Shown piece by piece: positions 56,197 to 64,000 of a stretch of DNA of 64,000 bases (position 1 is the first letter of the stretch; the number at the start of each line of letters is the position of its first letter). The notes under the pieces were generated by a model. The model was not told the DNA's origin. It worked only from the letters and a program-made list of their open reading frames with translations, and did not search any database. The stretch comes from Deltaproteobacteria bacterium (lineage in GTDB: Bacteria > Desulfobacterota > Desulfobacteria > Desulfobacterales > Desulfobacteraceae): NCBI GenBank assembly GCA_027858995.1, contig JAQIBP010000039.1:1-64000 (forward strand). The letters run 5' to 3'. A program made the translations under genes and the position numbers.

Positions 56197-56958
56197 TTGT
56201 TTACCAGCGCCATTGTAAAAACACCATGTAAAAACATGGTCAAAGGGATTACCACAGCAAATCTTGGACATCCTGATTATGAACTTGCTCTAAAACAGCA
56301 TAAAAACTATATCCAGGTATTGGAACAATGTGGATTAAAGGTGATTGTTCTTAAACCTGATGAAAATTTTCCAGATTCTACTTTTATTGAAGACACCTGT
56401 CTTGTTACGCCTCGTTGTGCCATTATCACAAATCCTGGAGCTGCTTCCAGAGAAAATGAGACCATAAGTGTAGGCAGAACTGTCAAAGAGCTTGGCGTTC
56501 AGGTGGAATATATCCAAAATCCCGGCACACTTGATGCCGGAGATATAATGATGGTTAATGACCACTATTTTACAGGAATCTCTGAACGTACAAATATTGA
56601 CGGTGCATCACAGCTTAACAATATTTTAAAAAAATACAATCTTACTTCATCAACCATAAAACTTGAAAAAATTCTGCATTTAAAGACAGGTATTTCCTAC
56701 CTTGAAAACAACAATCTGCTTGCAGTTGGTGAATTTCTAACTAAACCTGAATTAAAAGGCTTTAATATCCTGGAAGTTGATAAAGAGGAGTCCTATGCTG
56801 CCAACTCTGTGTGGATAAATGGCAATGTACTGGTTCCAAAAGAGTCTCCTGAAACAATAAAAATGATAGAGAATGCCGGGTATAAGGTTATTGAAGTGGG
56901 TGTTTCAGAATTTAAAAAACTTGACGGCGGGTTAAGTTGTCTGTCACTCAGATTTTGA
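56197..56958 (+). CDS. Dimethylarginine dimethylaminohydrolase (DDAH) family protein
   Basis: From TTG 56197 (GGAG eight bases upstream) the protein has 253 residues, the size of the family. It has FPDSTFIEDTCLVTP with the acidic pair, the GTLDAGDIM segment, the catalytic His in LHLKTGISYL and the catalytic Cys in DGGLSCLSLRF near the C terminus. It belongs to the amidinotransferase/deiminase fold. The substrate (dimethylarginine or arginine) is not proven. It is convergent with the agmatinase-like gene. Confidence 0.88.
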   Translation: MFTSAIVKTPCKNMVKGITTANLGHPDYELALKQHKNYIQVLEQCGLKVIVLKPDENFPDSTFIEDTCLVTPRCAIITNPGAASRENETISVGRTVKELGVQVEYIQNPGTLDAGDIMMVNDHYFTGISERTNIDGASQLNNILKKYNLTSSTIKLEKILHLKTGISYLENNNLLAVGEFLTKPELKGFNILEVDKEESYAANSVWINGNVLVPKESPETIKMIENAGYKVIEVGVSEFKKLDGGLSCLSLRF

Positions 56959-56964
56959 GTTCTT

Positions 56965-57129
56965 GACAGGTTGTGACATTATACAAATTTTTGTGAGCAT
57001 ACGCTCTTCTACGAACCAAGTTCAAGACGGAAAATAAATTTAACCACAGGCATACATGCAGTATTCCGAGGATTAAATTTATTTTTCAACGCCGAAATTG
57101 GGAAAATTGGGGTTGTGTAACAACCTGTC
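56965..57129. repeat. 165-bp palindromic element overlapping the 3' end of the agmatinase-like gene
   Basis: GACAGGTTGTGACATTATACAAA at the left end and GACAGGTTGTTACACAACCCC (complement of the right end) form terminal inverted repeats, and AAAATAAATTTAA pairs with TTAAATTTATTTT in the interior. It lies between convergent genes and extends 51 bases into the agmatinase-like gene. Its right end shares ACAGGyTGTTACACAACCC with the palindrome at 19739-19788. A MITE-type element is likely. Confidence 0.6.
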
Positions 57130-57972
57130 CTGGGAGCATTGATTTGTATCTTCATATATCCTTGCAATAATCTCCTTTAAAAATTTAGCTGCAACCATGG
57201 ATGTCATTGAATTTATATCCATGTCAGGATTATACTCTACAATATCAGCACCAATTAGTTTTCCCTCAAAATGATGAATAATATCAATAATCTGGCGAAT
57301 GGTCATCCCACCTGGTTCATGGTGGGAAACTCCAGGAGCAAAAGCAGGGTCAAGACAATCTAAATCAAGGGAGAGATAAACAGGCCCGTTAAATTTAAAT
57401 GAACTGGGCCAGCTTTGAAAATCTTTCATTTCATGGACTTCAATACCAAATTTTTCCACCTGCTCCCGCTGATGTCCGTTCATGGTTCTAATACCTGTCT
57501 GAACAACTCTTTTCGCAAGCTTTTTTTCCATGATTCTTGCAAAAGGGCTGGCATGGGAATAGACATTTCCTTGAAAACTGTCATATAAATCAGGGTGGGC
57601 ATCAAAATGAAGGATATTAAGATTATCATATTTTTTTTTATGTGCCTTTATCACAGGAAAAGTAACAGAATGATCCCCTCCAAGACAAATCATATAACAA
57701 CCCTGGTTAAGTACCTTTTCAACAGATTTTGTGATGGTGTGAAATTCATCTTCATCTGCTTTAAAATCAAGATCTCCATAATTGTATAAATGCTCTATTG
57801 ATTCAAGATCACAGCCTTTTTCCGACCACAGATTGGATGAATATGAAAAATAACTTTTTCTGATTTGTTCAGGTGCAAGAGAAGCACCTTTCAGAAAAGA
57901 GGAATTTTTGTCTAAGGGAATTCCCAGAACACAGATGCTGTTTTTTTGAATTAATTCCTTCAGTGATTTCAT
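57079..57972 (-). CDS. Agmatinase/arginase family ureohydrolase
   Basis: The 297-residue protein has the binuclear manganese site ligands: GGDHS, FDAHPDLYD and SLDLDCLDP, plus GVSHHEPGG and VEYNPDMD. It cleaves a guanidino compound (agmatine most likely) to urea and an amine. The last 18 codons (DRLLHNPNFPNFGVEK) are encoded by the end of a palindromic element and look foreign to the family. The upstream gene is a ferredoxin; the DDAH gene is convergent. Confidence 0.9.
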   Translation of the reverse strand: MKSLKELIQKNSICVLGIPLDKNSSFLKGASLAPEQIRKSYFSYSSNLWSEKGCDLESIEHLYNYGDLDFKADEDEFHTITKSVEKVLNQGCYMICLGGDHSVTFPVIKAHKKKYDNLNILHFDAHPDLYDSFQGNVYSHASPFARIMEKKLAKRVVQTGIRTMNGHQREQVEKFGIEVHEMKDFQSWPSSFKFNGPVYLSLDLDCLDPAFAPGVSHHEPGGMTIRQIIDIIHHFEGKLIGADIVEYNPDMDINSMTSMVAAKFLKEIIARIYEDTNQCSQDRLLHNPNFPNFGVEK

Positions 57973-57995
57973 GAAATTAAAATATGTTTTAAAAT

Positions 57996-58033
57996 AAAAA
58001 AATACCGGGCAGGCAAACCACCCGGTATTTTTA
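57996..58033. terminator. Bidirectional Rho-independent terminator
   Basis: AAAATACCGGG pairs with CCCGGTATTTT around CAGGCAAACCA, with A-rich and T-rich flanks on both sides. It lies between the ferredoxin stop and the start of the agmatinase-like gene, so it ends the ferredoxin transcript. Confidence 0.85.
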
Positions 58034-58052
58034 TTCTTTATGGAAAAGCTTC

Positions 58053-58241
58053 TTAATCTTCTTCAATAACAATAGCGTCTTCTTCACAAACTTCTACACA
58101 GCTTTCGCATCCCATGCATTCTTCAGCATTAACTGGAACAGATTTATCATCTTCCATTTCAAAAACTTCAACTGGACATACGTCCACACACTCTTCGCAA
58201 CCTACACATTTTTCTTGATCAACAATTGGATTAAATGCCAT
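58053..58241 (-). CDS. Two-[4Fe-4S] ferredoxin
   Basis: The 62-residue protein has two CxxCxxCxxxCP-type clusters, CVGCEECVDVCP and CMGCESCVEVCE, the second with Glu in place of the final Pro. It is a small acidic electron carrier typical of anaerobes. A strong AGGAGG site and its own promoter and terminator point to high, monocistronic expression. Confidence 0.96.
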   Translation of the reverse strand: MAFNPIVDQEKCVGCEECVDVCPVEVFEMEDDKSVPVNAEECMGCESCVEVCEEDAIVIEED

Positions 58242-58316
58242 TTTAATAGCCTCCTAAAAAATTTAAGATTATTTATATTACAACTCTTATTAAATATAAT
58301 CTGTATAAAAAACGCT

Positions 58317-58344
58317 TTTATAACATGTGATTAATTAAAATCAA
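58317..58344 (-). promoter_or_regulatory. Promoter of the ferredoxin gene
   Basis: On the minus strand TTGATT (58339-58344) and TATAAA (58317-58322) are separated by 16 bases, 76 bases ahead of the ATG. Confidence 0.55.
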
Positions 58345-58353
58345 GGTTTTTTA

Positions 58354-59328
58354 TCAATTTAATTTAATTAAACAGACAGATATATGTTTATCTGCTACAT
58401 TAAAAATCTTATTTATAGCACCCCCGGCAAAATTACAAACTTTAATCTGCCCTCTTTGTGAACATCTGTCATTTACTTCAGGAAGCCTGTTTGCATGGTT
58501 TCCATTCCCTTCAATGGCACCCATCAAATAGTCTTGAAATTGATCCTGCCATCTATCTTGATTTTCACATCTGTTTCCATGCACTTTTATATTATCAATG
58601 TCAAGAATATTTATGATATCTTTACAATTTGATTCAAAGTAATAAAATATTTCTCTATTTGTAGTGATAAACAAAGGAGGTCCTTCTTCCTGGTTTAATA
58701 ATTTCATTGCATGCATAGATCCGAACCAGGCCAATATCCGCTCCCGGGTCATTATGGTTCCTGAATCTGTATAATTTTCCGGCTTTGTGTGCTTGATTCC
58801 ATCCTCAAATTCCTCCAACCCCCTCAGGGTTGAAACAAGTTCATCACTGGTTTGGGTGAGACTCTTTAATTCAAGATCAATATCCTCTTTTTGTTCATCA
58901 TACAATTGAGCCATCTTTAAAAAGAGTAAATCTTTTTGTAAAGACAGGTCATCAGATAGAGAGTCCTGTCCTTCTATTTTATTCCTTCTGATTTGTGATT
59001 TTATTGCTGTCACATCTGAATCACTGGTTAAGTATGGATTATCTTTGAAAAGTGACTTTAGATTGTGTTCATCTCCTTTATGTATTCTTGCCCACTCGAA
59101 AAATTGTTCAGCCTTTTGTTCAACAGGCCCAAGAGTTTGAGGGGATAAAAAATGGGGGATAATTTTTCCCTGGTTAGACATTTGGTGCAGCACTCTATTC
59201 TTTTTAAAATCCTTGTTTATTGATAAACAATGAAATTGAGGTAAAAAAGATAGAATAGTATCCTGATCATTCTGGGTAATATGGGTAAATGGGAAAAAAA
59301 GATATCTGTTTGCAGGGGTTTGCATCAT
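58354..59328 (-). CDS. Unknown 324-residue protein coupled to the CysK-CysRS fusion
   Basis: I do not recognise this protein. It has no signal peptide or membrane segment. It has a basic middle part with SQIRRNKIEGQ (about 114-124), an acidic helical part (about 125-185) and a C-terminal part with LFITTNREIFYYFE and NRCENQD. Its start ATGATG overlaps the stop of the CysK-CysRS gene (ATGA), so translation is coupled, suggesting a functional link. A domain search is needed for any call. Confidence 0.75.
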   Translation of the reverse strand: MMQTPANRYLFFPFTHITQNDQDTILSFLPQFHCLSINKDFKKNRVLHQMSNQGKIIPHFLSPQTLGPVEQKAEQFFEWARIHKGDEHNLKSLFKDNPYLTSDSDVTAIKSQIRRNKIEGQDSLSDDLSLQKDLLFLKMAQLYDEQKEDIDLELKSLTQTSDELVSTLRGLEEFEDGIKHTKPENYTDSGTIMTRERILAWFGSMHAMKLLNQEEGPPLFITTNREIFYYFESNCKDIINILDIDNIKVHGNRCENQDRWQDQFQDYLMGAIEGNGNHANRLPEVNDRCSQRGQIKVCNFAGGAINKIFNVADKHISVCLIKLN

Positions 59329-61625
59329 GGATTTACCTTTTTATCATGGGTTTCGACACCTAAGCTGGTTAACTGTTCCCGAATTTCATCAGCCAGTTCA
59401 AAGTTTTTTTGCTCTCTTGCATATTCTCGCTTTGTTATCAGATCCTTGATTTCTATATTATATTGATCTCTTTTGTCAAAATTAAAAACTTTAAGTACTT
59501 TATTAATATCCTTAAAACAGTCAATAAGTTTTCTGGCACACTCTGGGTCAATTTGATTCTGATTTATCAATCTGTTGATTTTTCTTACATTTGCCAGCAG
59601 CAAAGAGATAACACTTGAAATCTTTAAATCATCTTCCATGGATTTTATAAAATCCTGTCTAATATCATAAATCAGTTGATCTATCTCTTTAAACTGCTGA
59701 CCGGCTTTAATAACACCCAATGTCTTAATGCATTGATTAATTTTATCCAGGGTAAACTGGGCTTGTTTCAAACCTTTTTGCGTTAATATCAGAGTTTTTC
59801 TATAATGATTTGAAATCAGCCAGAATCGGATTGTTTTAAGTTTAAAACCCTGTTTGACAAGAGTTTCAAGTGTCAGTTCTTTAATATCATCAACATTTAA
59901 AGAGCCATCATATTGAACTGGATCGCAATGCAGCCACAGTTTTGCAAAACCTGCCCCTTTTGCAGCTTTTGCAATGGCAACTTCATTTTCATGGTGGGGA
60001 AATATAAGCTCTCTTGAACCTGTATGAATATCAAAATCCTCTCCAAGATAATCCATGGCAATGGCGGCACACTGCAAATGCAGAGAAGGACGTACATTGC
60101 CCCATTGGGTCTTAATGCCAATTCCTCTTTTAAGTTCTGAAAGGCGAACCCTTTTTAACAGTGTGAAATCCTTTGGGTTTCGTTTTTCATATTCATCAAG
60201 ATCTACAGTTGCTCCAATCTTTATCTTATCAAGGTTAATTTTTGAAAATTCACCATATTCAGGAAGGCTTGATATATCAAAATAGAGAGAATGCAGCTTT
60301 TCATAGGCATGTTTTTTTGATTTTAAATCTCTGGCAAGATTAATCATCTCTTCAAAATGTTCAGATACTTTTGGATAAACATCAGCCTGGCGGATATTTA
60401 ATTTTTTAAGGTCTTCTTTAAACAAATCAAAATATTTTTGTGTAAACATGGAATGATCTATCCCTGCATCCAATGATCCCTGTAGAGTTTTGTCATCATA
60501 GTCAGTAATATTGACCACATGATTGACACTGATATTTTGGTATTCAATGTATCTTATGAGCAGATCTGTAAAGGCATATCTTCTAAATTTCCCGATATTA
60601 AGTCTTTCATAGACAGTGGGACCGCAGGTGTAAACAGATACTTTTTCCTTGTCAAAAGGCTCAAACTGCACCCTGGATTTTGAAAACGTATTAAAAAGGG
60701 ACAAGGCAATATTTTTTTCAACGGCAAAAAGGCTTGTGGAGAGATAACGCTCACCACTGTCAGGGAATATAACCACAACAACACTTTTTTTATTCCTGGC
60801 GATTTTGATTGTCCGGGCATGCTCAATGGCAGCAGCCATGGCAGCACCACTGCTCATACCCACAAAAAGCCCCTCCTCTTTTGCAAGCCTGCGTGCCATG
60901 TCAAAGGCTGTATCATCATCAATATTAATTTTATCATCAAAACGACTTTTTTCCATAATTTCAGGAGTATAAGACTCTTTCATATTCTTCAAACCCTGAA
61001 TTTTATGCCCAAGATAGGGCTCTGCACAGATAATCTGAATATCTTTATCATACTCTTTTAAACGTCTTGAAAGCCCCATAAGGGTACCAGTTGTTCCTAT
61101 TGTTGCAACAACACTTGTAAGTTTGCCATCTGTCTGCTCTATTATTTCAGGTGCGGTTGTTTGGTAGTGTGCTTTCCAGTTGGCTTCATTATTATATTGA
61201 TCAGTAATAAAGTATTTGTCAGGATTTTCCCTTGCAAGTCTGTATGCCTCTTCAATTGCTCCGTCAGATCCAAGACGCTCGGGAGTTAAAATAATCCGGG
61301 CTCCCCTTGCCCGCAAAATATTTATTCTCTCTTTGCTTGCATTTTCAGCCATGGTAAGGGCAAGTTTATAACCTTTTACTGCACAAATCATGGCAAGACC
61401 TATTCCTGTATTGCCACTGGTAGCTTCTATAACAATTTTATCCGAGGTCAACTCACCGCTTTTTTCTGCCTCTTCAATCATATATAGAGCTGCCCTGTCT
61501 TTAACAGAGCCTCCTGGATTCATATATTCAAGCTTGGCAAAAATTTTAACCCCTTTTACAGGGTTTATATTTTTTATTTCAACAATGGGTGTATTTCCTA
61601 TGGAATCGATAATTGAAAATGTCAT
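59325..61625 (-). CDS. Fusion: cysteine synthase (CysK) + cysteinyl-tRNA-synthetase-like domain
   Basis: Residues about 1-305 are an O-acetylserine sulfhydrylase with the PLP Lys in NPGGSVKDRA, TSGNTGIG, GTTGTLMG and SSGAAMAA. Residues about 310-766 match cysteinyl-tRNA synthetase along its length: YTCGPTVYE, NITDYDDKT, PHHENEVAIAKAA and a C-terminal helical domain. HIGH is replaced by NIGK (in RLNIGKFRR) and KMSKS by DGSLN, so adenylation is unlikely. The zinc-ligand Cys, the ligand His/Glu of FPHHENE and the HLQC Cys remain. The second part may sense cysteine or bind tRNA. Confidence 0.9.
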   Translation of the reverse strand: MTFSIIDSIGNTPIVEIKNINPVKGVKIFAKLEYMNPGGSVKDRAALYMIEEAEKSGELTSDKIVIEATSGNTGIGLAMICAVKGYKLALTMAENASKERINILRARGARIILTPERLGSDGAIEEAYRLARENPDKYFITDQYNNEANWKAHYQTTAPEIIEQTDGKLTSVVATIGTTGTLMGLSRRLKEYDKDIQIICAEPYLGHKIQGLKNMKESYTPEIMEKSRFDDKINIDDDTAFDMARRLAKEEGLFVGMSSGAAMAAAIEHARTIKIARNKKSVVVVIFPDSGERYLSTSLFAVEKNIALSLFNTFSKSRVQFEPFDKEKVSVYTCGPTVYERLNIGKFRRYAFTDLLIRYIEYQNISVNHVVNITDYDDKTLQGSLDAGIDHSMFTQKYFDLFKEDLKKLNIRQADVYPKVSEHFEEMINLARDLKSKKHAYEKLHSLYFDISSLPEYGEFSKINLDKIKIGATVDLDEYEKRNPKDFTLLKRVRLSELKRGIGIKTQWGNVRPSLHLQCAAIAMDYLGEDFDIHTGSRELIFPHHENEVAIAKAAKGAGFAKLWLHCDPVQYDGSLNVDDIKELTLETLVKQGFKLKTIRFWLISNHYRKTLILTQKGLKQAQFTLDKINQCIKTLGVIKAGQQFKEIDQLIYDIRQDFIKSMEDDLKISSVISLLLANVRKINRLINQNQIDPECARKLIDCFKDINKVLKVFNFDKRDQYNIEIKDLITKREYAREQKNFELADEIREQLTSLGVETHDKKVNP

Positions 61626-61745
61626 ATTTTATTTACTTTCTGCCCTGGTACACATAAAACAATATAGTCATAACTTGACTTTTAAAGTATAAAATGGCTT
61701 TATACAATAATTTTAATTGATGCGCAATTTTTAACTTGGGAATAA

Positions 61746-63971
61746 ATGTCTAACTTGTTACAAAAAAAATATATGCATATTTTTGTAATATTCACTCTCT
61801 TTTATATTCTTATTTTTCCCAACAGGTTTGCAGCAGCAAGCTATCTACCTGAAAATCCAGAAGAGATCTCCTGGCATATTTCTGCAATGACAGTGACGTT
61901 TGATCAAAAAAGGGACCTCTATATTGCTGAAGACAATGTAGTTATCACAGGGGGTAAGACCCGGCTTGAAGCTGACTATGTTGAATTTTCAAATAAAACT
62001 AAGGATGCTTTTGCCCGGGGAAATGTTCTTTTGATCTCAAGAGAAGATTCTATTTCATGTAATGCCATGACTTTAAATCTTATAACTAAAAAAGGCTTTA
62101 TAGATAAAGGTACTATTTTTATCCAGAAAAATAATTTTTATATTAGTGGTGAAAATATCCAGAAAACCGGGGAATCAACTTATAGCGCAAAAAAAGGTTC
62201 TATTACATCATGTGAAGGAGAAATTCCTGACTGGAAAATCACAGGGAACAATATCAAGGTCACTATTGAAGGCTATGGCACTGCAACAAATACTGTTTTC
62301 TGGGCAAAAAAACTTCCTGTGATCTACAGTCCTTATCTTAAGTTTCCTGTTAAAAGAAAACGCCAGACAGGTTTTCTTCTCCCCAAAGTTACATCATCGG
62401 ACAGAAGAGGCTTTGAACTCGAACAACCTCTTTTTCTATCCATATCAAAAAATTCCGATGCAACTGTTTACGCAGACTATATGTCGGATCGGGGAGTAAA
62501 ACTTGGAACAGAATTTCGATATATTCTGGATAAAAAGACAAAAGGCTCCATGAATTTTGATTTTCTTGATGATGAGAAAATAGATGATGGAACCAATGCA
62601 ACAGAAGACTATAGCTTTTCTTCTACCCCCCAGAGGACAAACGAAGATCGATTCTGGTTCAGAATGAAACATGATCAAGATCTTCCTGATGGATTTACTG
62701 CTAAACTTGATATTGATGTAGTAAGTGATGAAGACTATCTCCATGAATTTCAAGATGGCTTTACAGGATACAGACAAACCAAGAAATATTTTGAAAAAGA
62801 GTTTGGCAGAAGTTTGGATGAATATGATGACTACACCAGGCAAAACAAGCTCAATATTAACAAAGTATGGTCGAATTACGCATTTAATATTGATGCAATA
62901 TGGTATGATAATGTTCGCGCCCGACGCCAAAACACAGAAGACACAACTTTACAGACACTTCCGGCTATAATGTTTAATGCTTCCAGACAACAGGTCAGTA
63001 ATTCGAAATTATTTTATACTCTTAACAACGGATATCGATCTTTTTACAGACAGGATACAACTGATACACTTGTAAAAGGTCAGCGTGCAAATATATATCC
63101 CAAGATATATCTACCCATGAAACTTGGCAGAGCTTTTCATTTTGAGCCCTCACTGGGTATCAGAGAGACTATCTGGCATACCAATGATTTTACTGATATT
63201 TATGGAAATTCAGACTCGCTGAGAACAAGACACATGTATGACATTGGAGCCACTTTATCCACAAAGCTCAATAAAATATTTAATGTGCAAAATAATTTTG
63301 TTGATAAAATCCTGCATGAGCTTATACCTAAACTCGAATATGCATATACCCCGCATGTTACTCAAGATGATCTGCCTTTCTTTGATGACTTTGACAGAAT
63401 AGAAGAACAAAACCTGATTACCTGGTCTTTGACCAATAATTTTATTTCAAGATCGGTAAGCATGACCCCTGAAGGAGAGGAGAAATTTCAATACCGGGAT
63501 TTTGCCTATGTAAAAATTTATCAGGATTATGATATCAACAAAGAGAAGGACAATGAACCAAGACCATTTTCAGATATTTCGCTTGAACTGGAATTTAATC
63601 CATATAAATTTATTACCCTTTATATGGATCTTGACTGGTCTCCCTATGATGACCGTATTAACCTATTTAACATAAGCAACACCCTAAAAGACAGACGAGG
63701 GGACGCTTTAACAACTGAATACCGATTTGAACACGATCAATCAGAAAGCATATATGCAAAAATTGCTGTCAACCTGACTCATGGATTAAACAGCTATTAT
63801 TCCATTGAACAAAACCTTATGGAAGAAGAGTCTATTGAAACCAAAGCAGGGCTTTCTTTAAAAAGACCATGCTGGATATTTGATTTTTATTTTTCTCAAT
63901 CATCTAATGAGAATAGTGTGGCCTTTATGATAACTCTTAATGGAATTGGAGGATTTGGTACAAATGATTGA
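61746..63971 (+). CDS. lptD: LPS-assembly protein LptD
   Basis: The 741-residue outer membrane protein has a signal peptide (about 1-31), an OstA/LptA-like beta-jellyroll domain (about 45-190) with TRLEADYVEFSNKTKDAFARGNV, then the beta-barrel with PYLKFPVKRKRQTGFLLPKV and repeated amphipathic strands. It inserts LPS into the outer leaflet. It is divergent from the CysK-CysRS gene. Size is close to the family. Confidence 0.93.
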   Translation: MSNLLQKKYMHIFVIFTLFYILIFPNRFAAASYLPENPEEISWHISAMTVTFDQKRDLYIAEDNVVITGGKTRLEADYVEFSNKTKDAFARGNVLLISREDSISCNAMTLNLITKKGFIDKGTIFIQKNNFYISGENIQKTGESTYSAKKGSITSCEGEIPDWKITGNNIKVTIEGYGTATNTVFWAKKLPVIYSPYLKFPVKRKRQTGFLLPKVTSSDRRGFELEQPLFLSISKNSDATVYADYMSDRGVKLGTEFRYILDKKTKGSMNFDFLDDEKIDDGTNATEDYSFSSTPQRTNEDRFWFRMKHDQDLPDGFTAKLDIDVVSDEDYLHEFQDGFTGYRQTKKYFEKEFGRSLDEYDDYTRQNKLNINKVWSNYAFNIDAIWYDNVRARRQNTEDTTLQTLPAIMFNASRQQVSNSKLFYTLNNGYRSFYRQDTTDTLVKGQRANIYPKIYLPMKLGRAFHFEPSLGIRETIWHTNDFTDIYGNSDSLRTRHMYDIGATLSTKLNKIFNVQNNFVDKILHELIPKLEYAYTPHVTQDDLPFFDDFDRIEEQNLITWSLTNNFISRSVSMTPEGEEKFQYRDFAYVKIYQDYDINKEKDNEPRPFSDISLELEFNPYKFITLYMDLDWSPYDDRINLFNISNTLKDRRGDALTTEYRFEHDQSESIYAKIAVNLTHGLNSYYSIEQNLMEEESIETKAGLSLKRPCWIFDFYFSQSSNENSVAFMITLNGIGGFGTND

Positions 63972-64000
63972 AAAACTAAACTGGTTTGCTCTCTTAACAA
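63964..64000 (+). CDS. Partial gene start after lptD (unidentified)
   Basis: ATG 63964 overlaps the lptD stop by 8 bases and the frame stays open to the window end (MIEKLNWFALLT). An overlap of this kind suggests a coupled gene. Twelve residues are too few to name it. Confidence 0.4.
   Translation, partial: MIEKLNWFALLT

Overview
The window is AT-rich chromosomal DNA (tRNA-Ser, groESL, ribosomal proteins, dnaX, lon) from a Gram-negative bacterium: it has lptD, the complete Tol-Pal set, LPS/EPS sugar genes and flagellar motAB. Gene content and protein style (FolE2, a CysK-CysRS fusion, EPS-associated MarR regulator, bS22-like microprotein, two-cluster ferredoxin) suggest Desulfobacterota, most likely a Desulfobacterales sulfate reducer. 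The species cannot be named from the sequence alone.

Layout. 1-15030 (minus strand) is a surface-polysaccharide locus. An EPS-type MarR regulator stands first, then rfbA-rfbC-rfbD-rfbB (dTDP-rhamnose), gmd-fcl (GDP-fucose), a CapD-type 4,6-dehydratase, a UDP-sulfoquinovose-synthase-like enzyme, a UDP-sugar epimerase, a DUF2304-GT2 fusion, a sulfotransferase, a flippase-like membrane protein and a partial membrane glycosyltransferase. rfbC is cut by a 2,076-bp IS1634-like insertion sequence with 13-bp inverted repeats and a TTAA duplication; removing the IS restores a 182-codon gene. 15315-24094 carries an M18 aminopeptidase, PBP4, folE2, a ttcA with an in-frame stop, rpoZ, greA, psd, tsaB and lon. 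24284-29126 carries prepilin peptidase, HU, a PilZ protein, exonuclease I, rpsI-rplM and a bactofilin. 29220-38433 is one long minus-strand run: tolQ-tolR-tolA-tolB-pal-cpoB-ruvC-ruvA-ruvB, then an L,D-transpeptidase and a membrane protein, all envelope or recombination functions. 38638-44091 has fmdB-groES-groEL, an HExxH protein, a 31-residue bS22-like protein and hflKC. 44285-49595 has dciA-like, trmN6-like, an ArsR regulator with a 34-residue Cys-rich microprotein, tRNA-Ser(GGA) and dnaX-ybaB-recR-ykgJ. 49590-53177 is a motility/c-di-GMP block (PilZ, motB, motA, degenerate HD-GYP, HD hydrolase). 53291-63971 carries a LysM protein, a YhhN protein, D-amino-acid transaminase, DDAH, agmatinase-like, ferredoxin, an unknown gene coupled to a CysK-CysRS fusion, and lptD.

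The most notable items are the cysteine synthase fused to a CysRS-like domain that has lost HIGH and KMSKS; the ArsR/Cys-rich microprotein unit with two matching candidate operators; a glycan cluster that combines sulfonated-sugar and sulfotransferase functions; the IS-broken rfbC; the ttcA nonsense codon; and several long palindromic intergenic elements, one of which supplies the last codons of the agmatinase-like gene.
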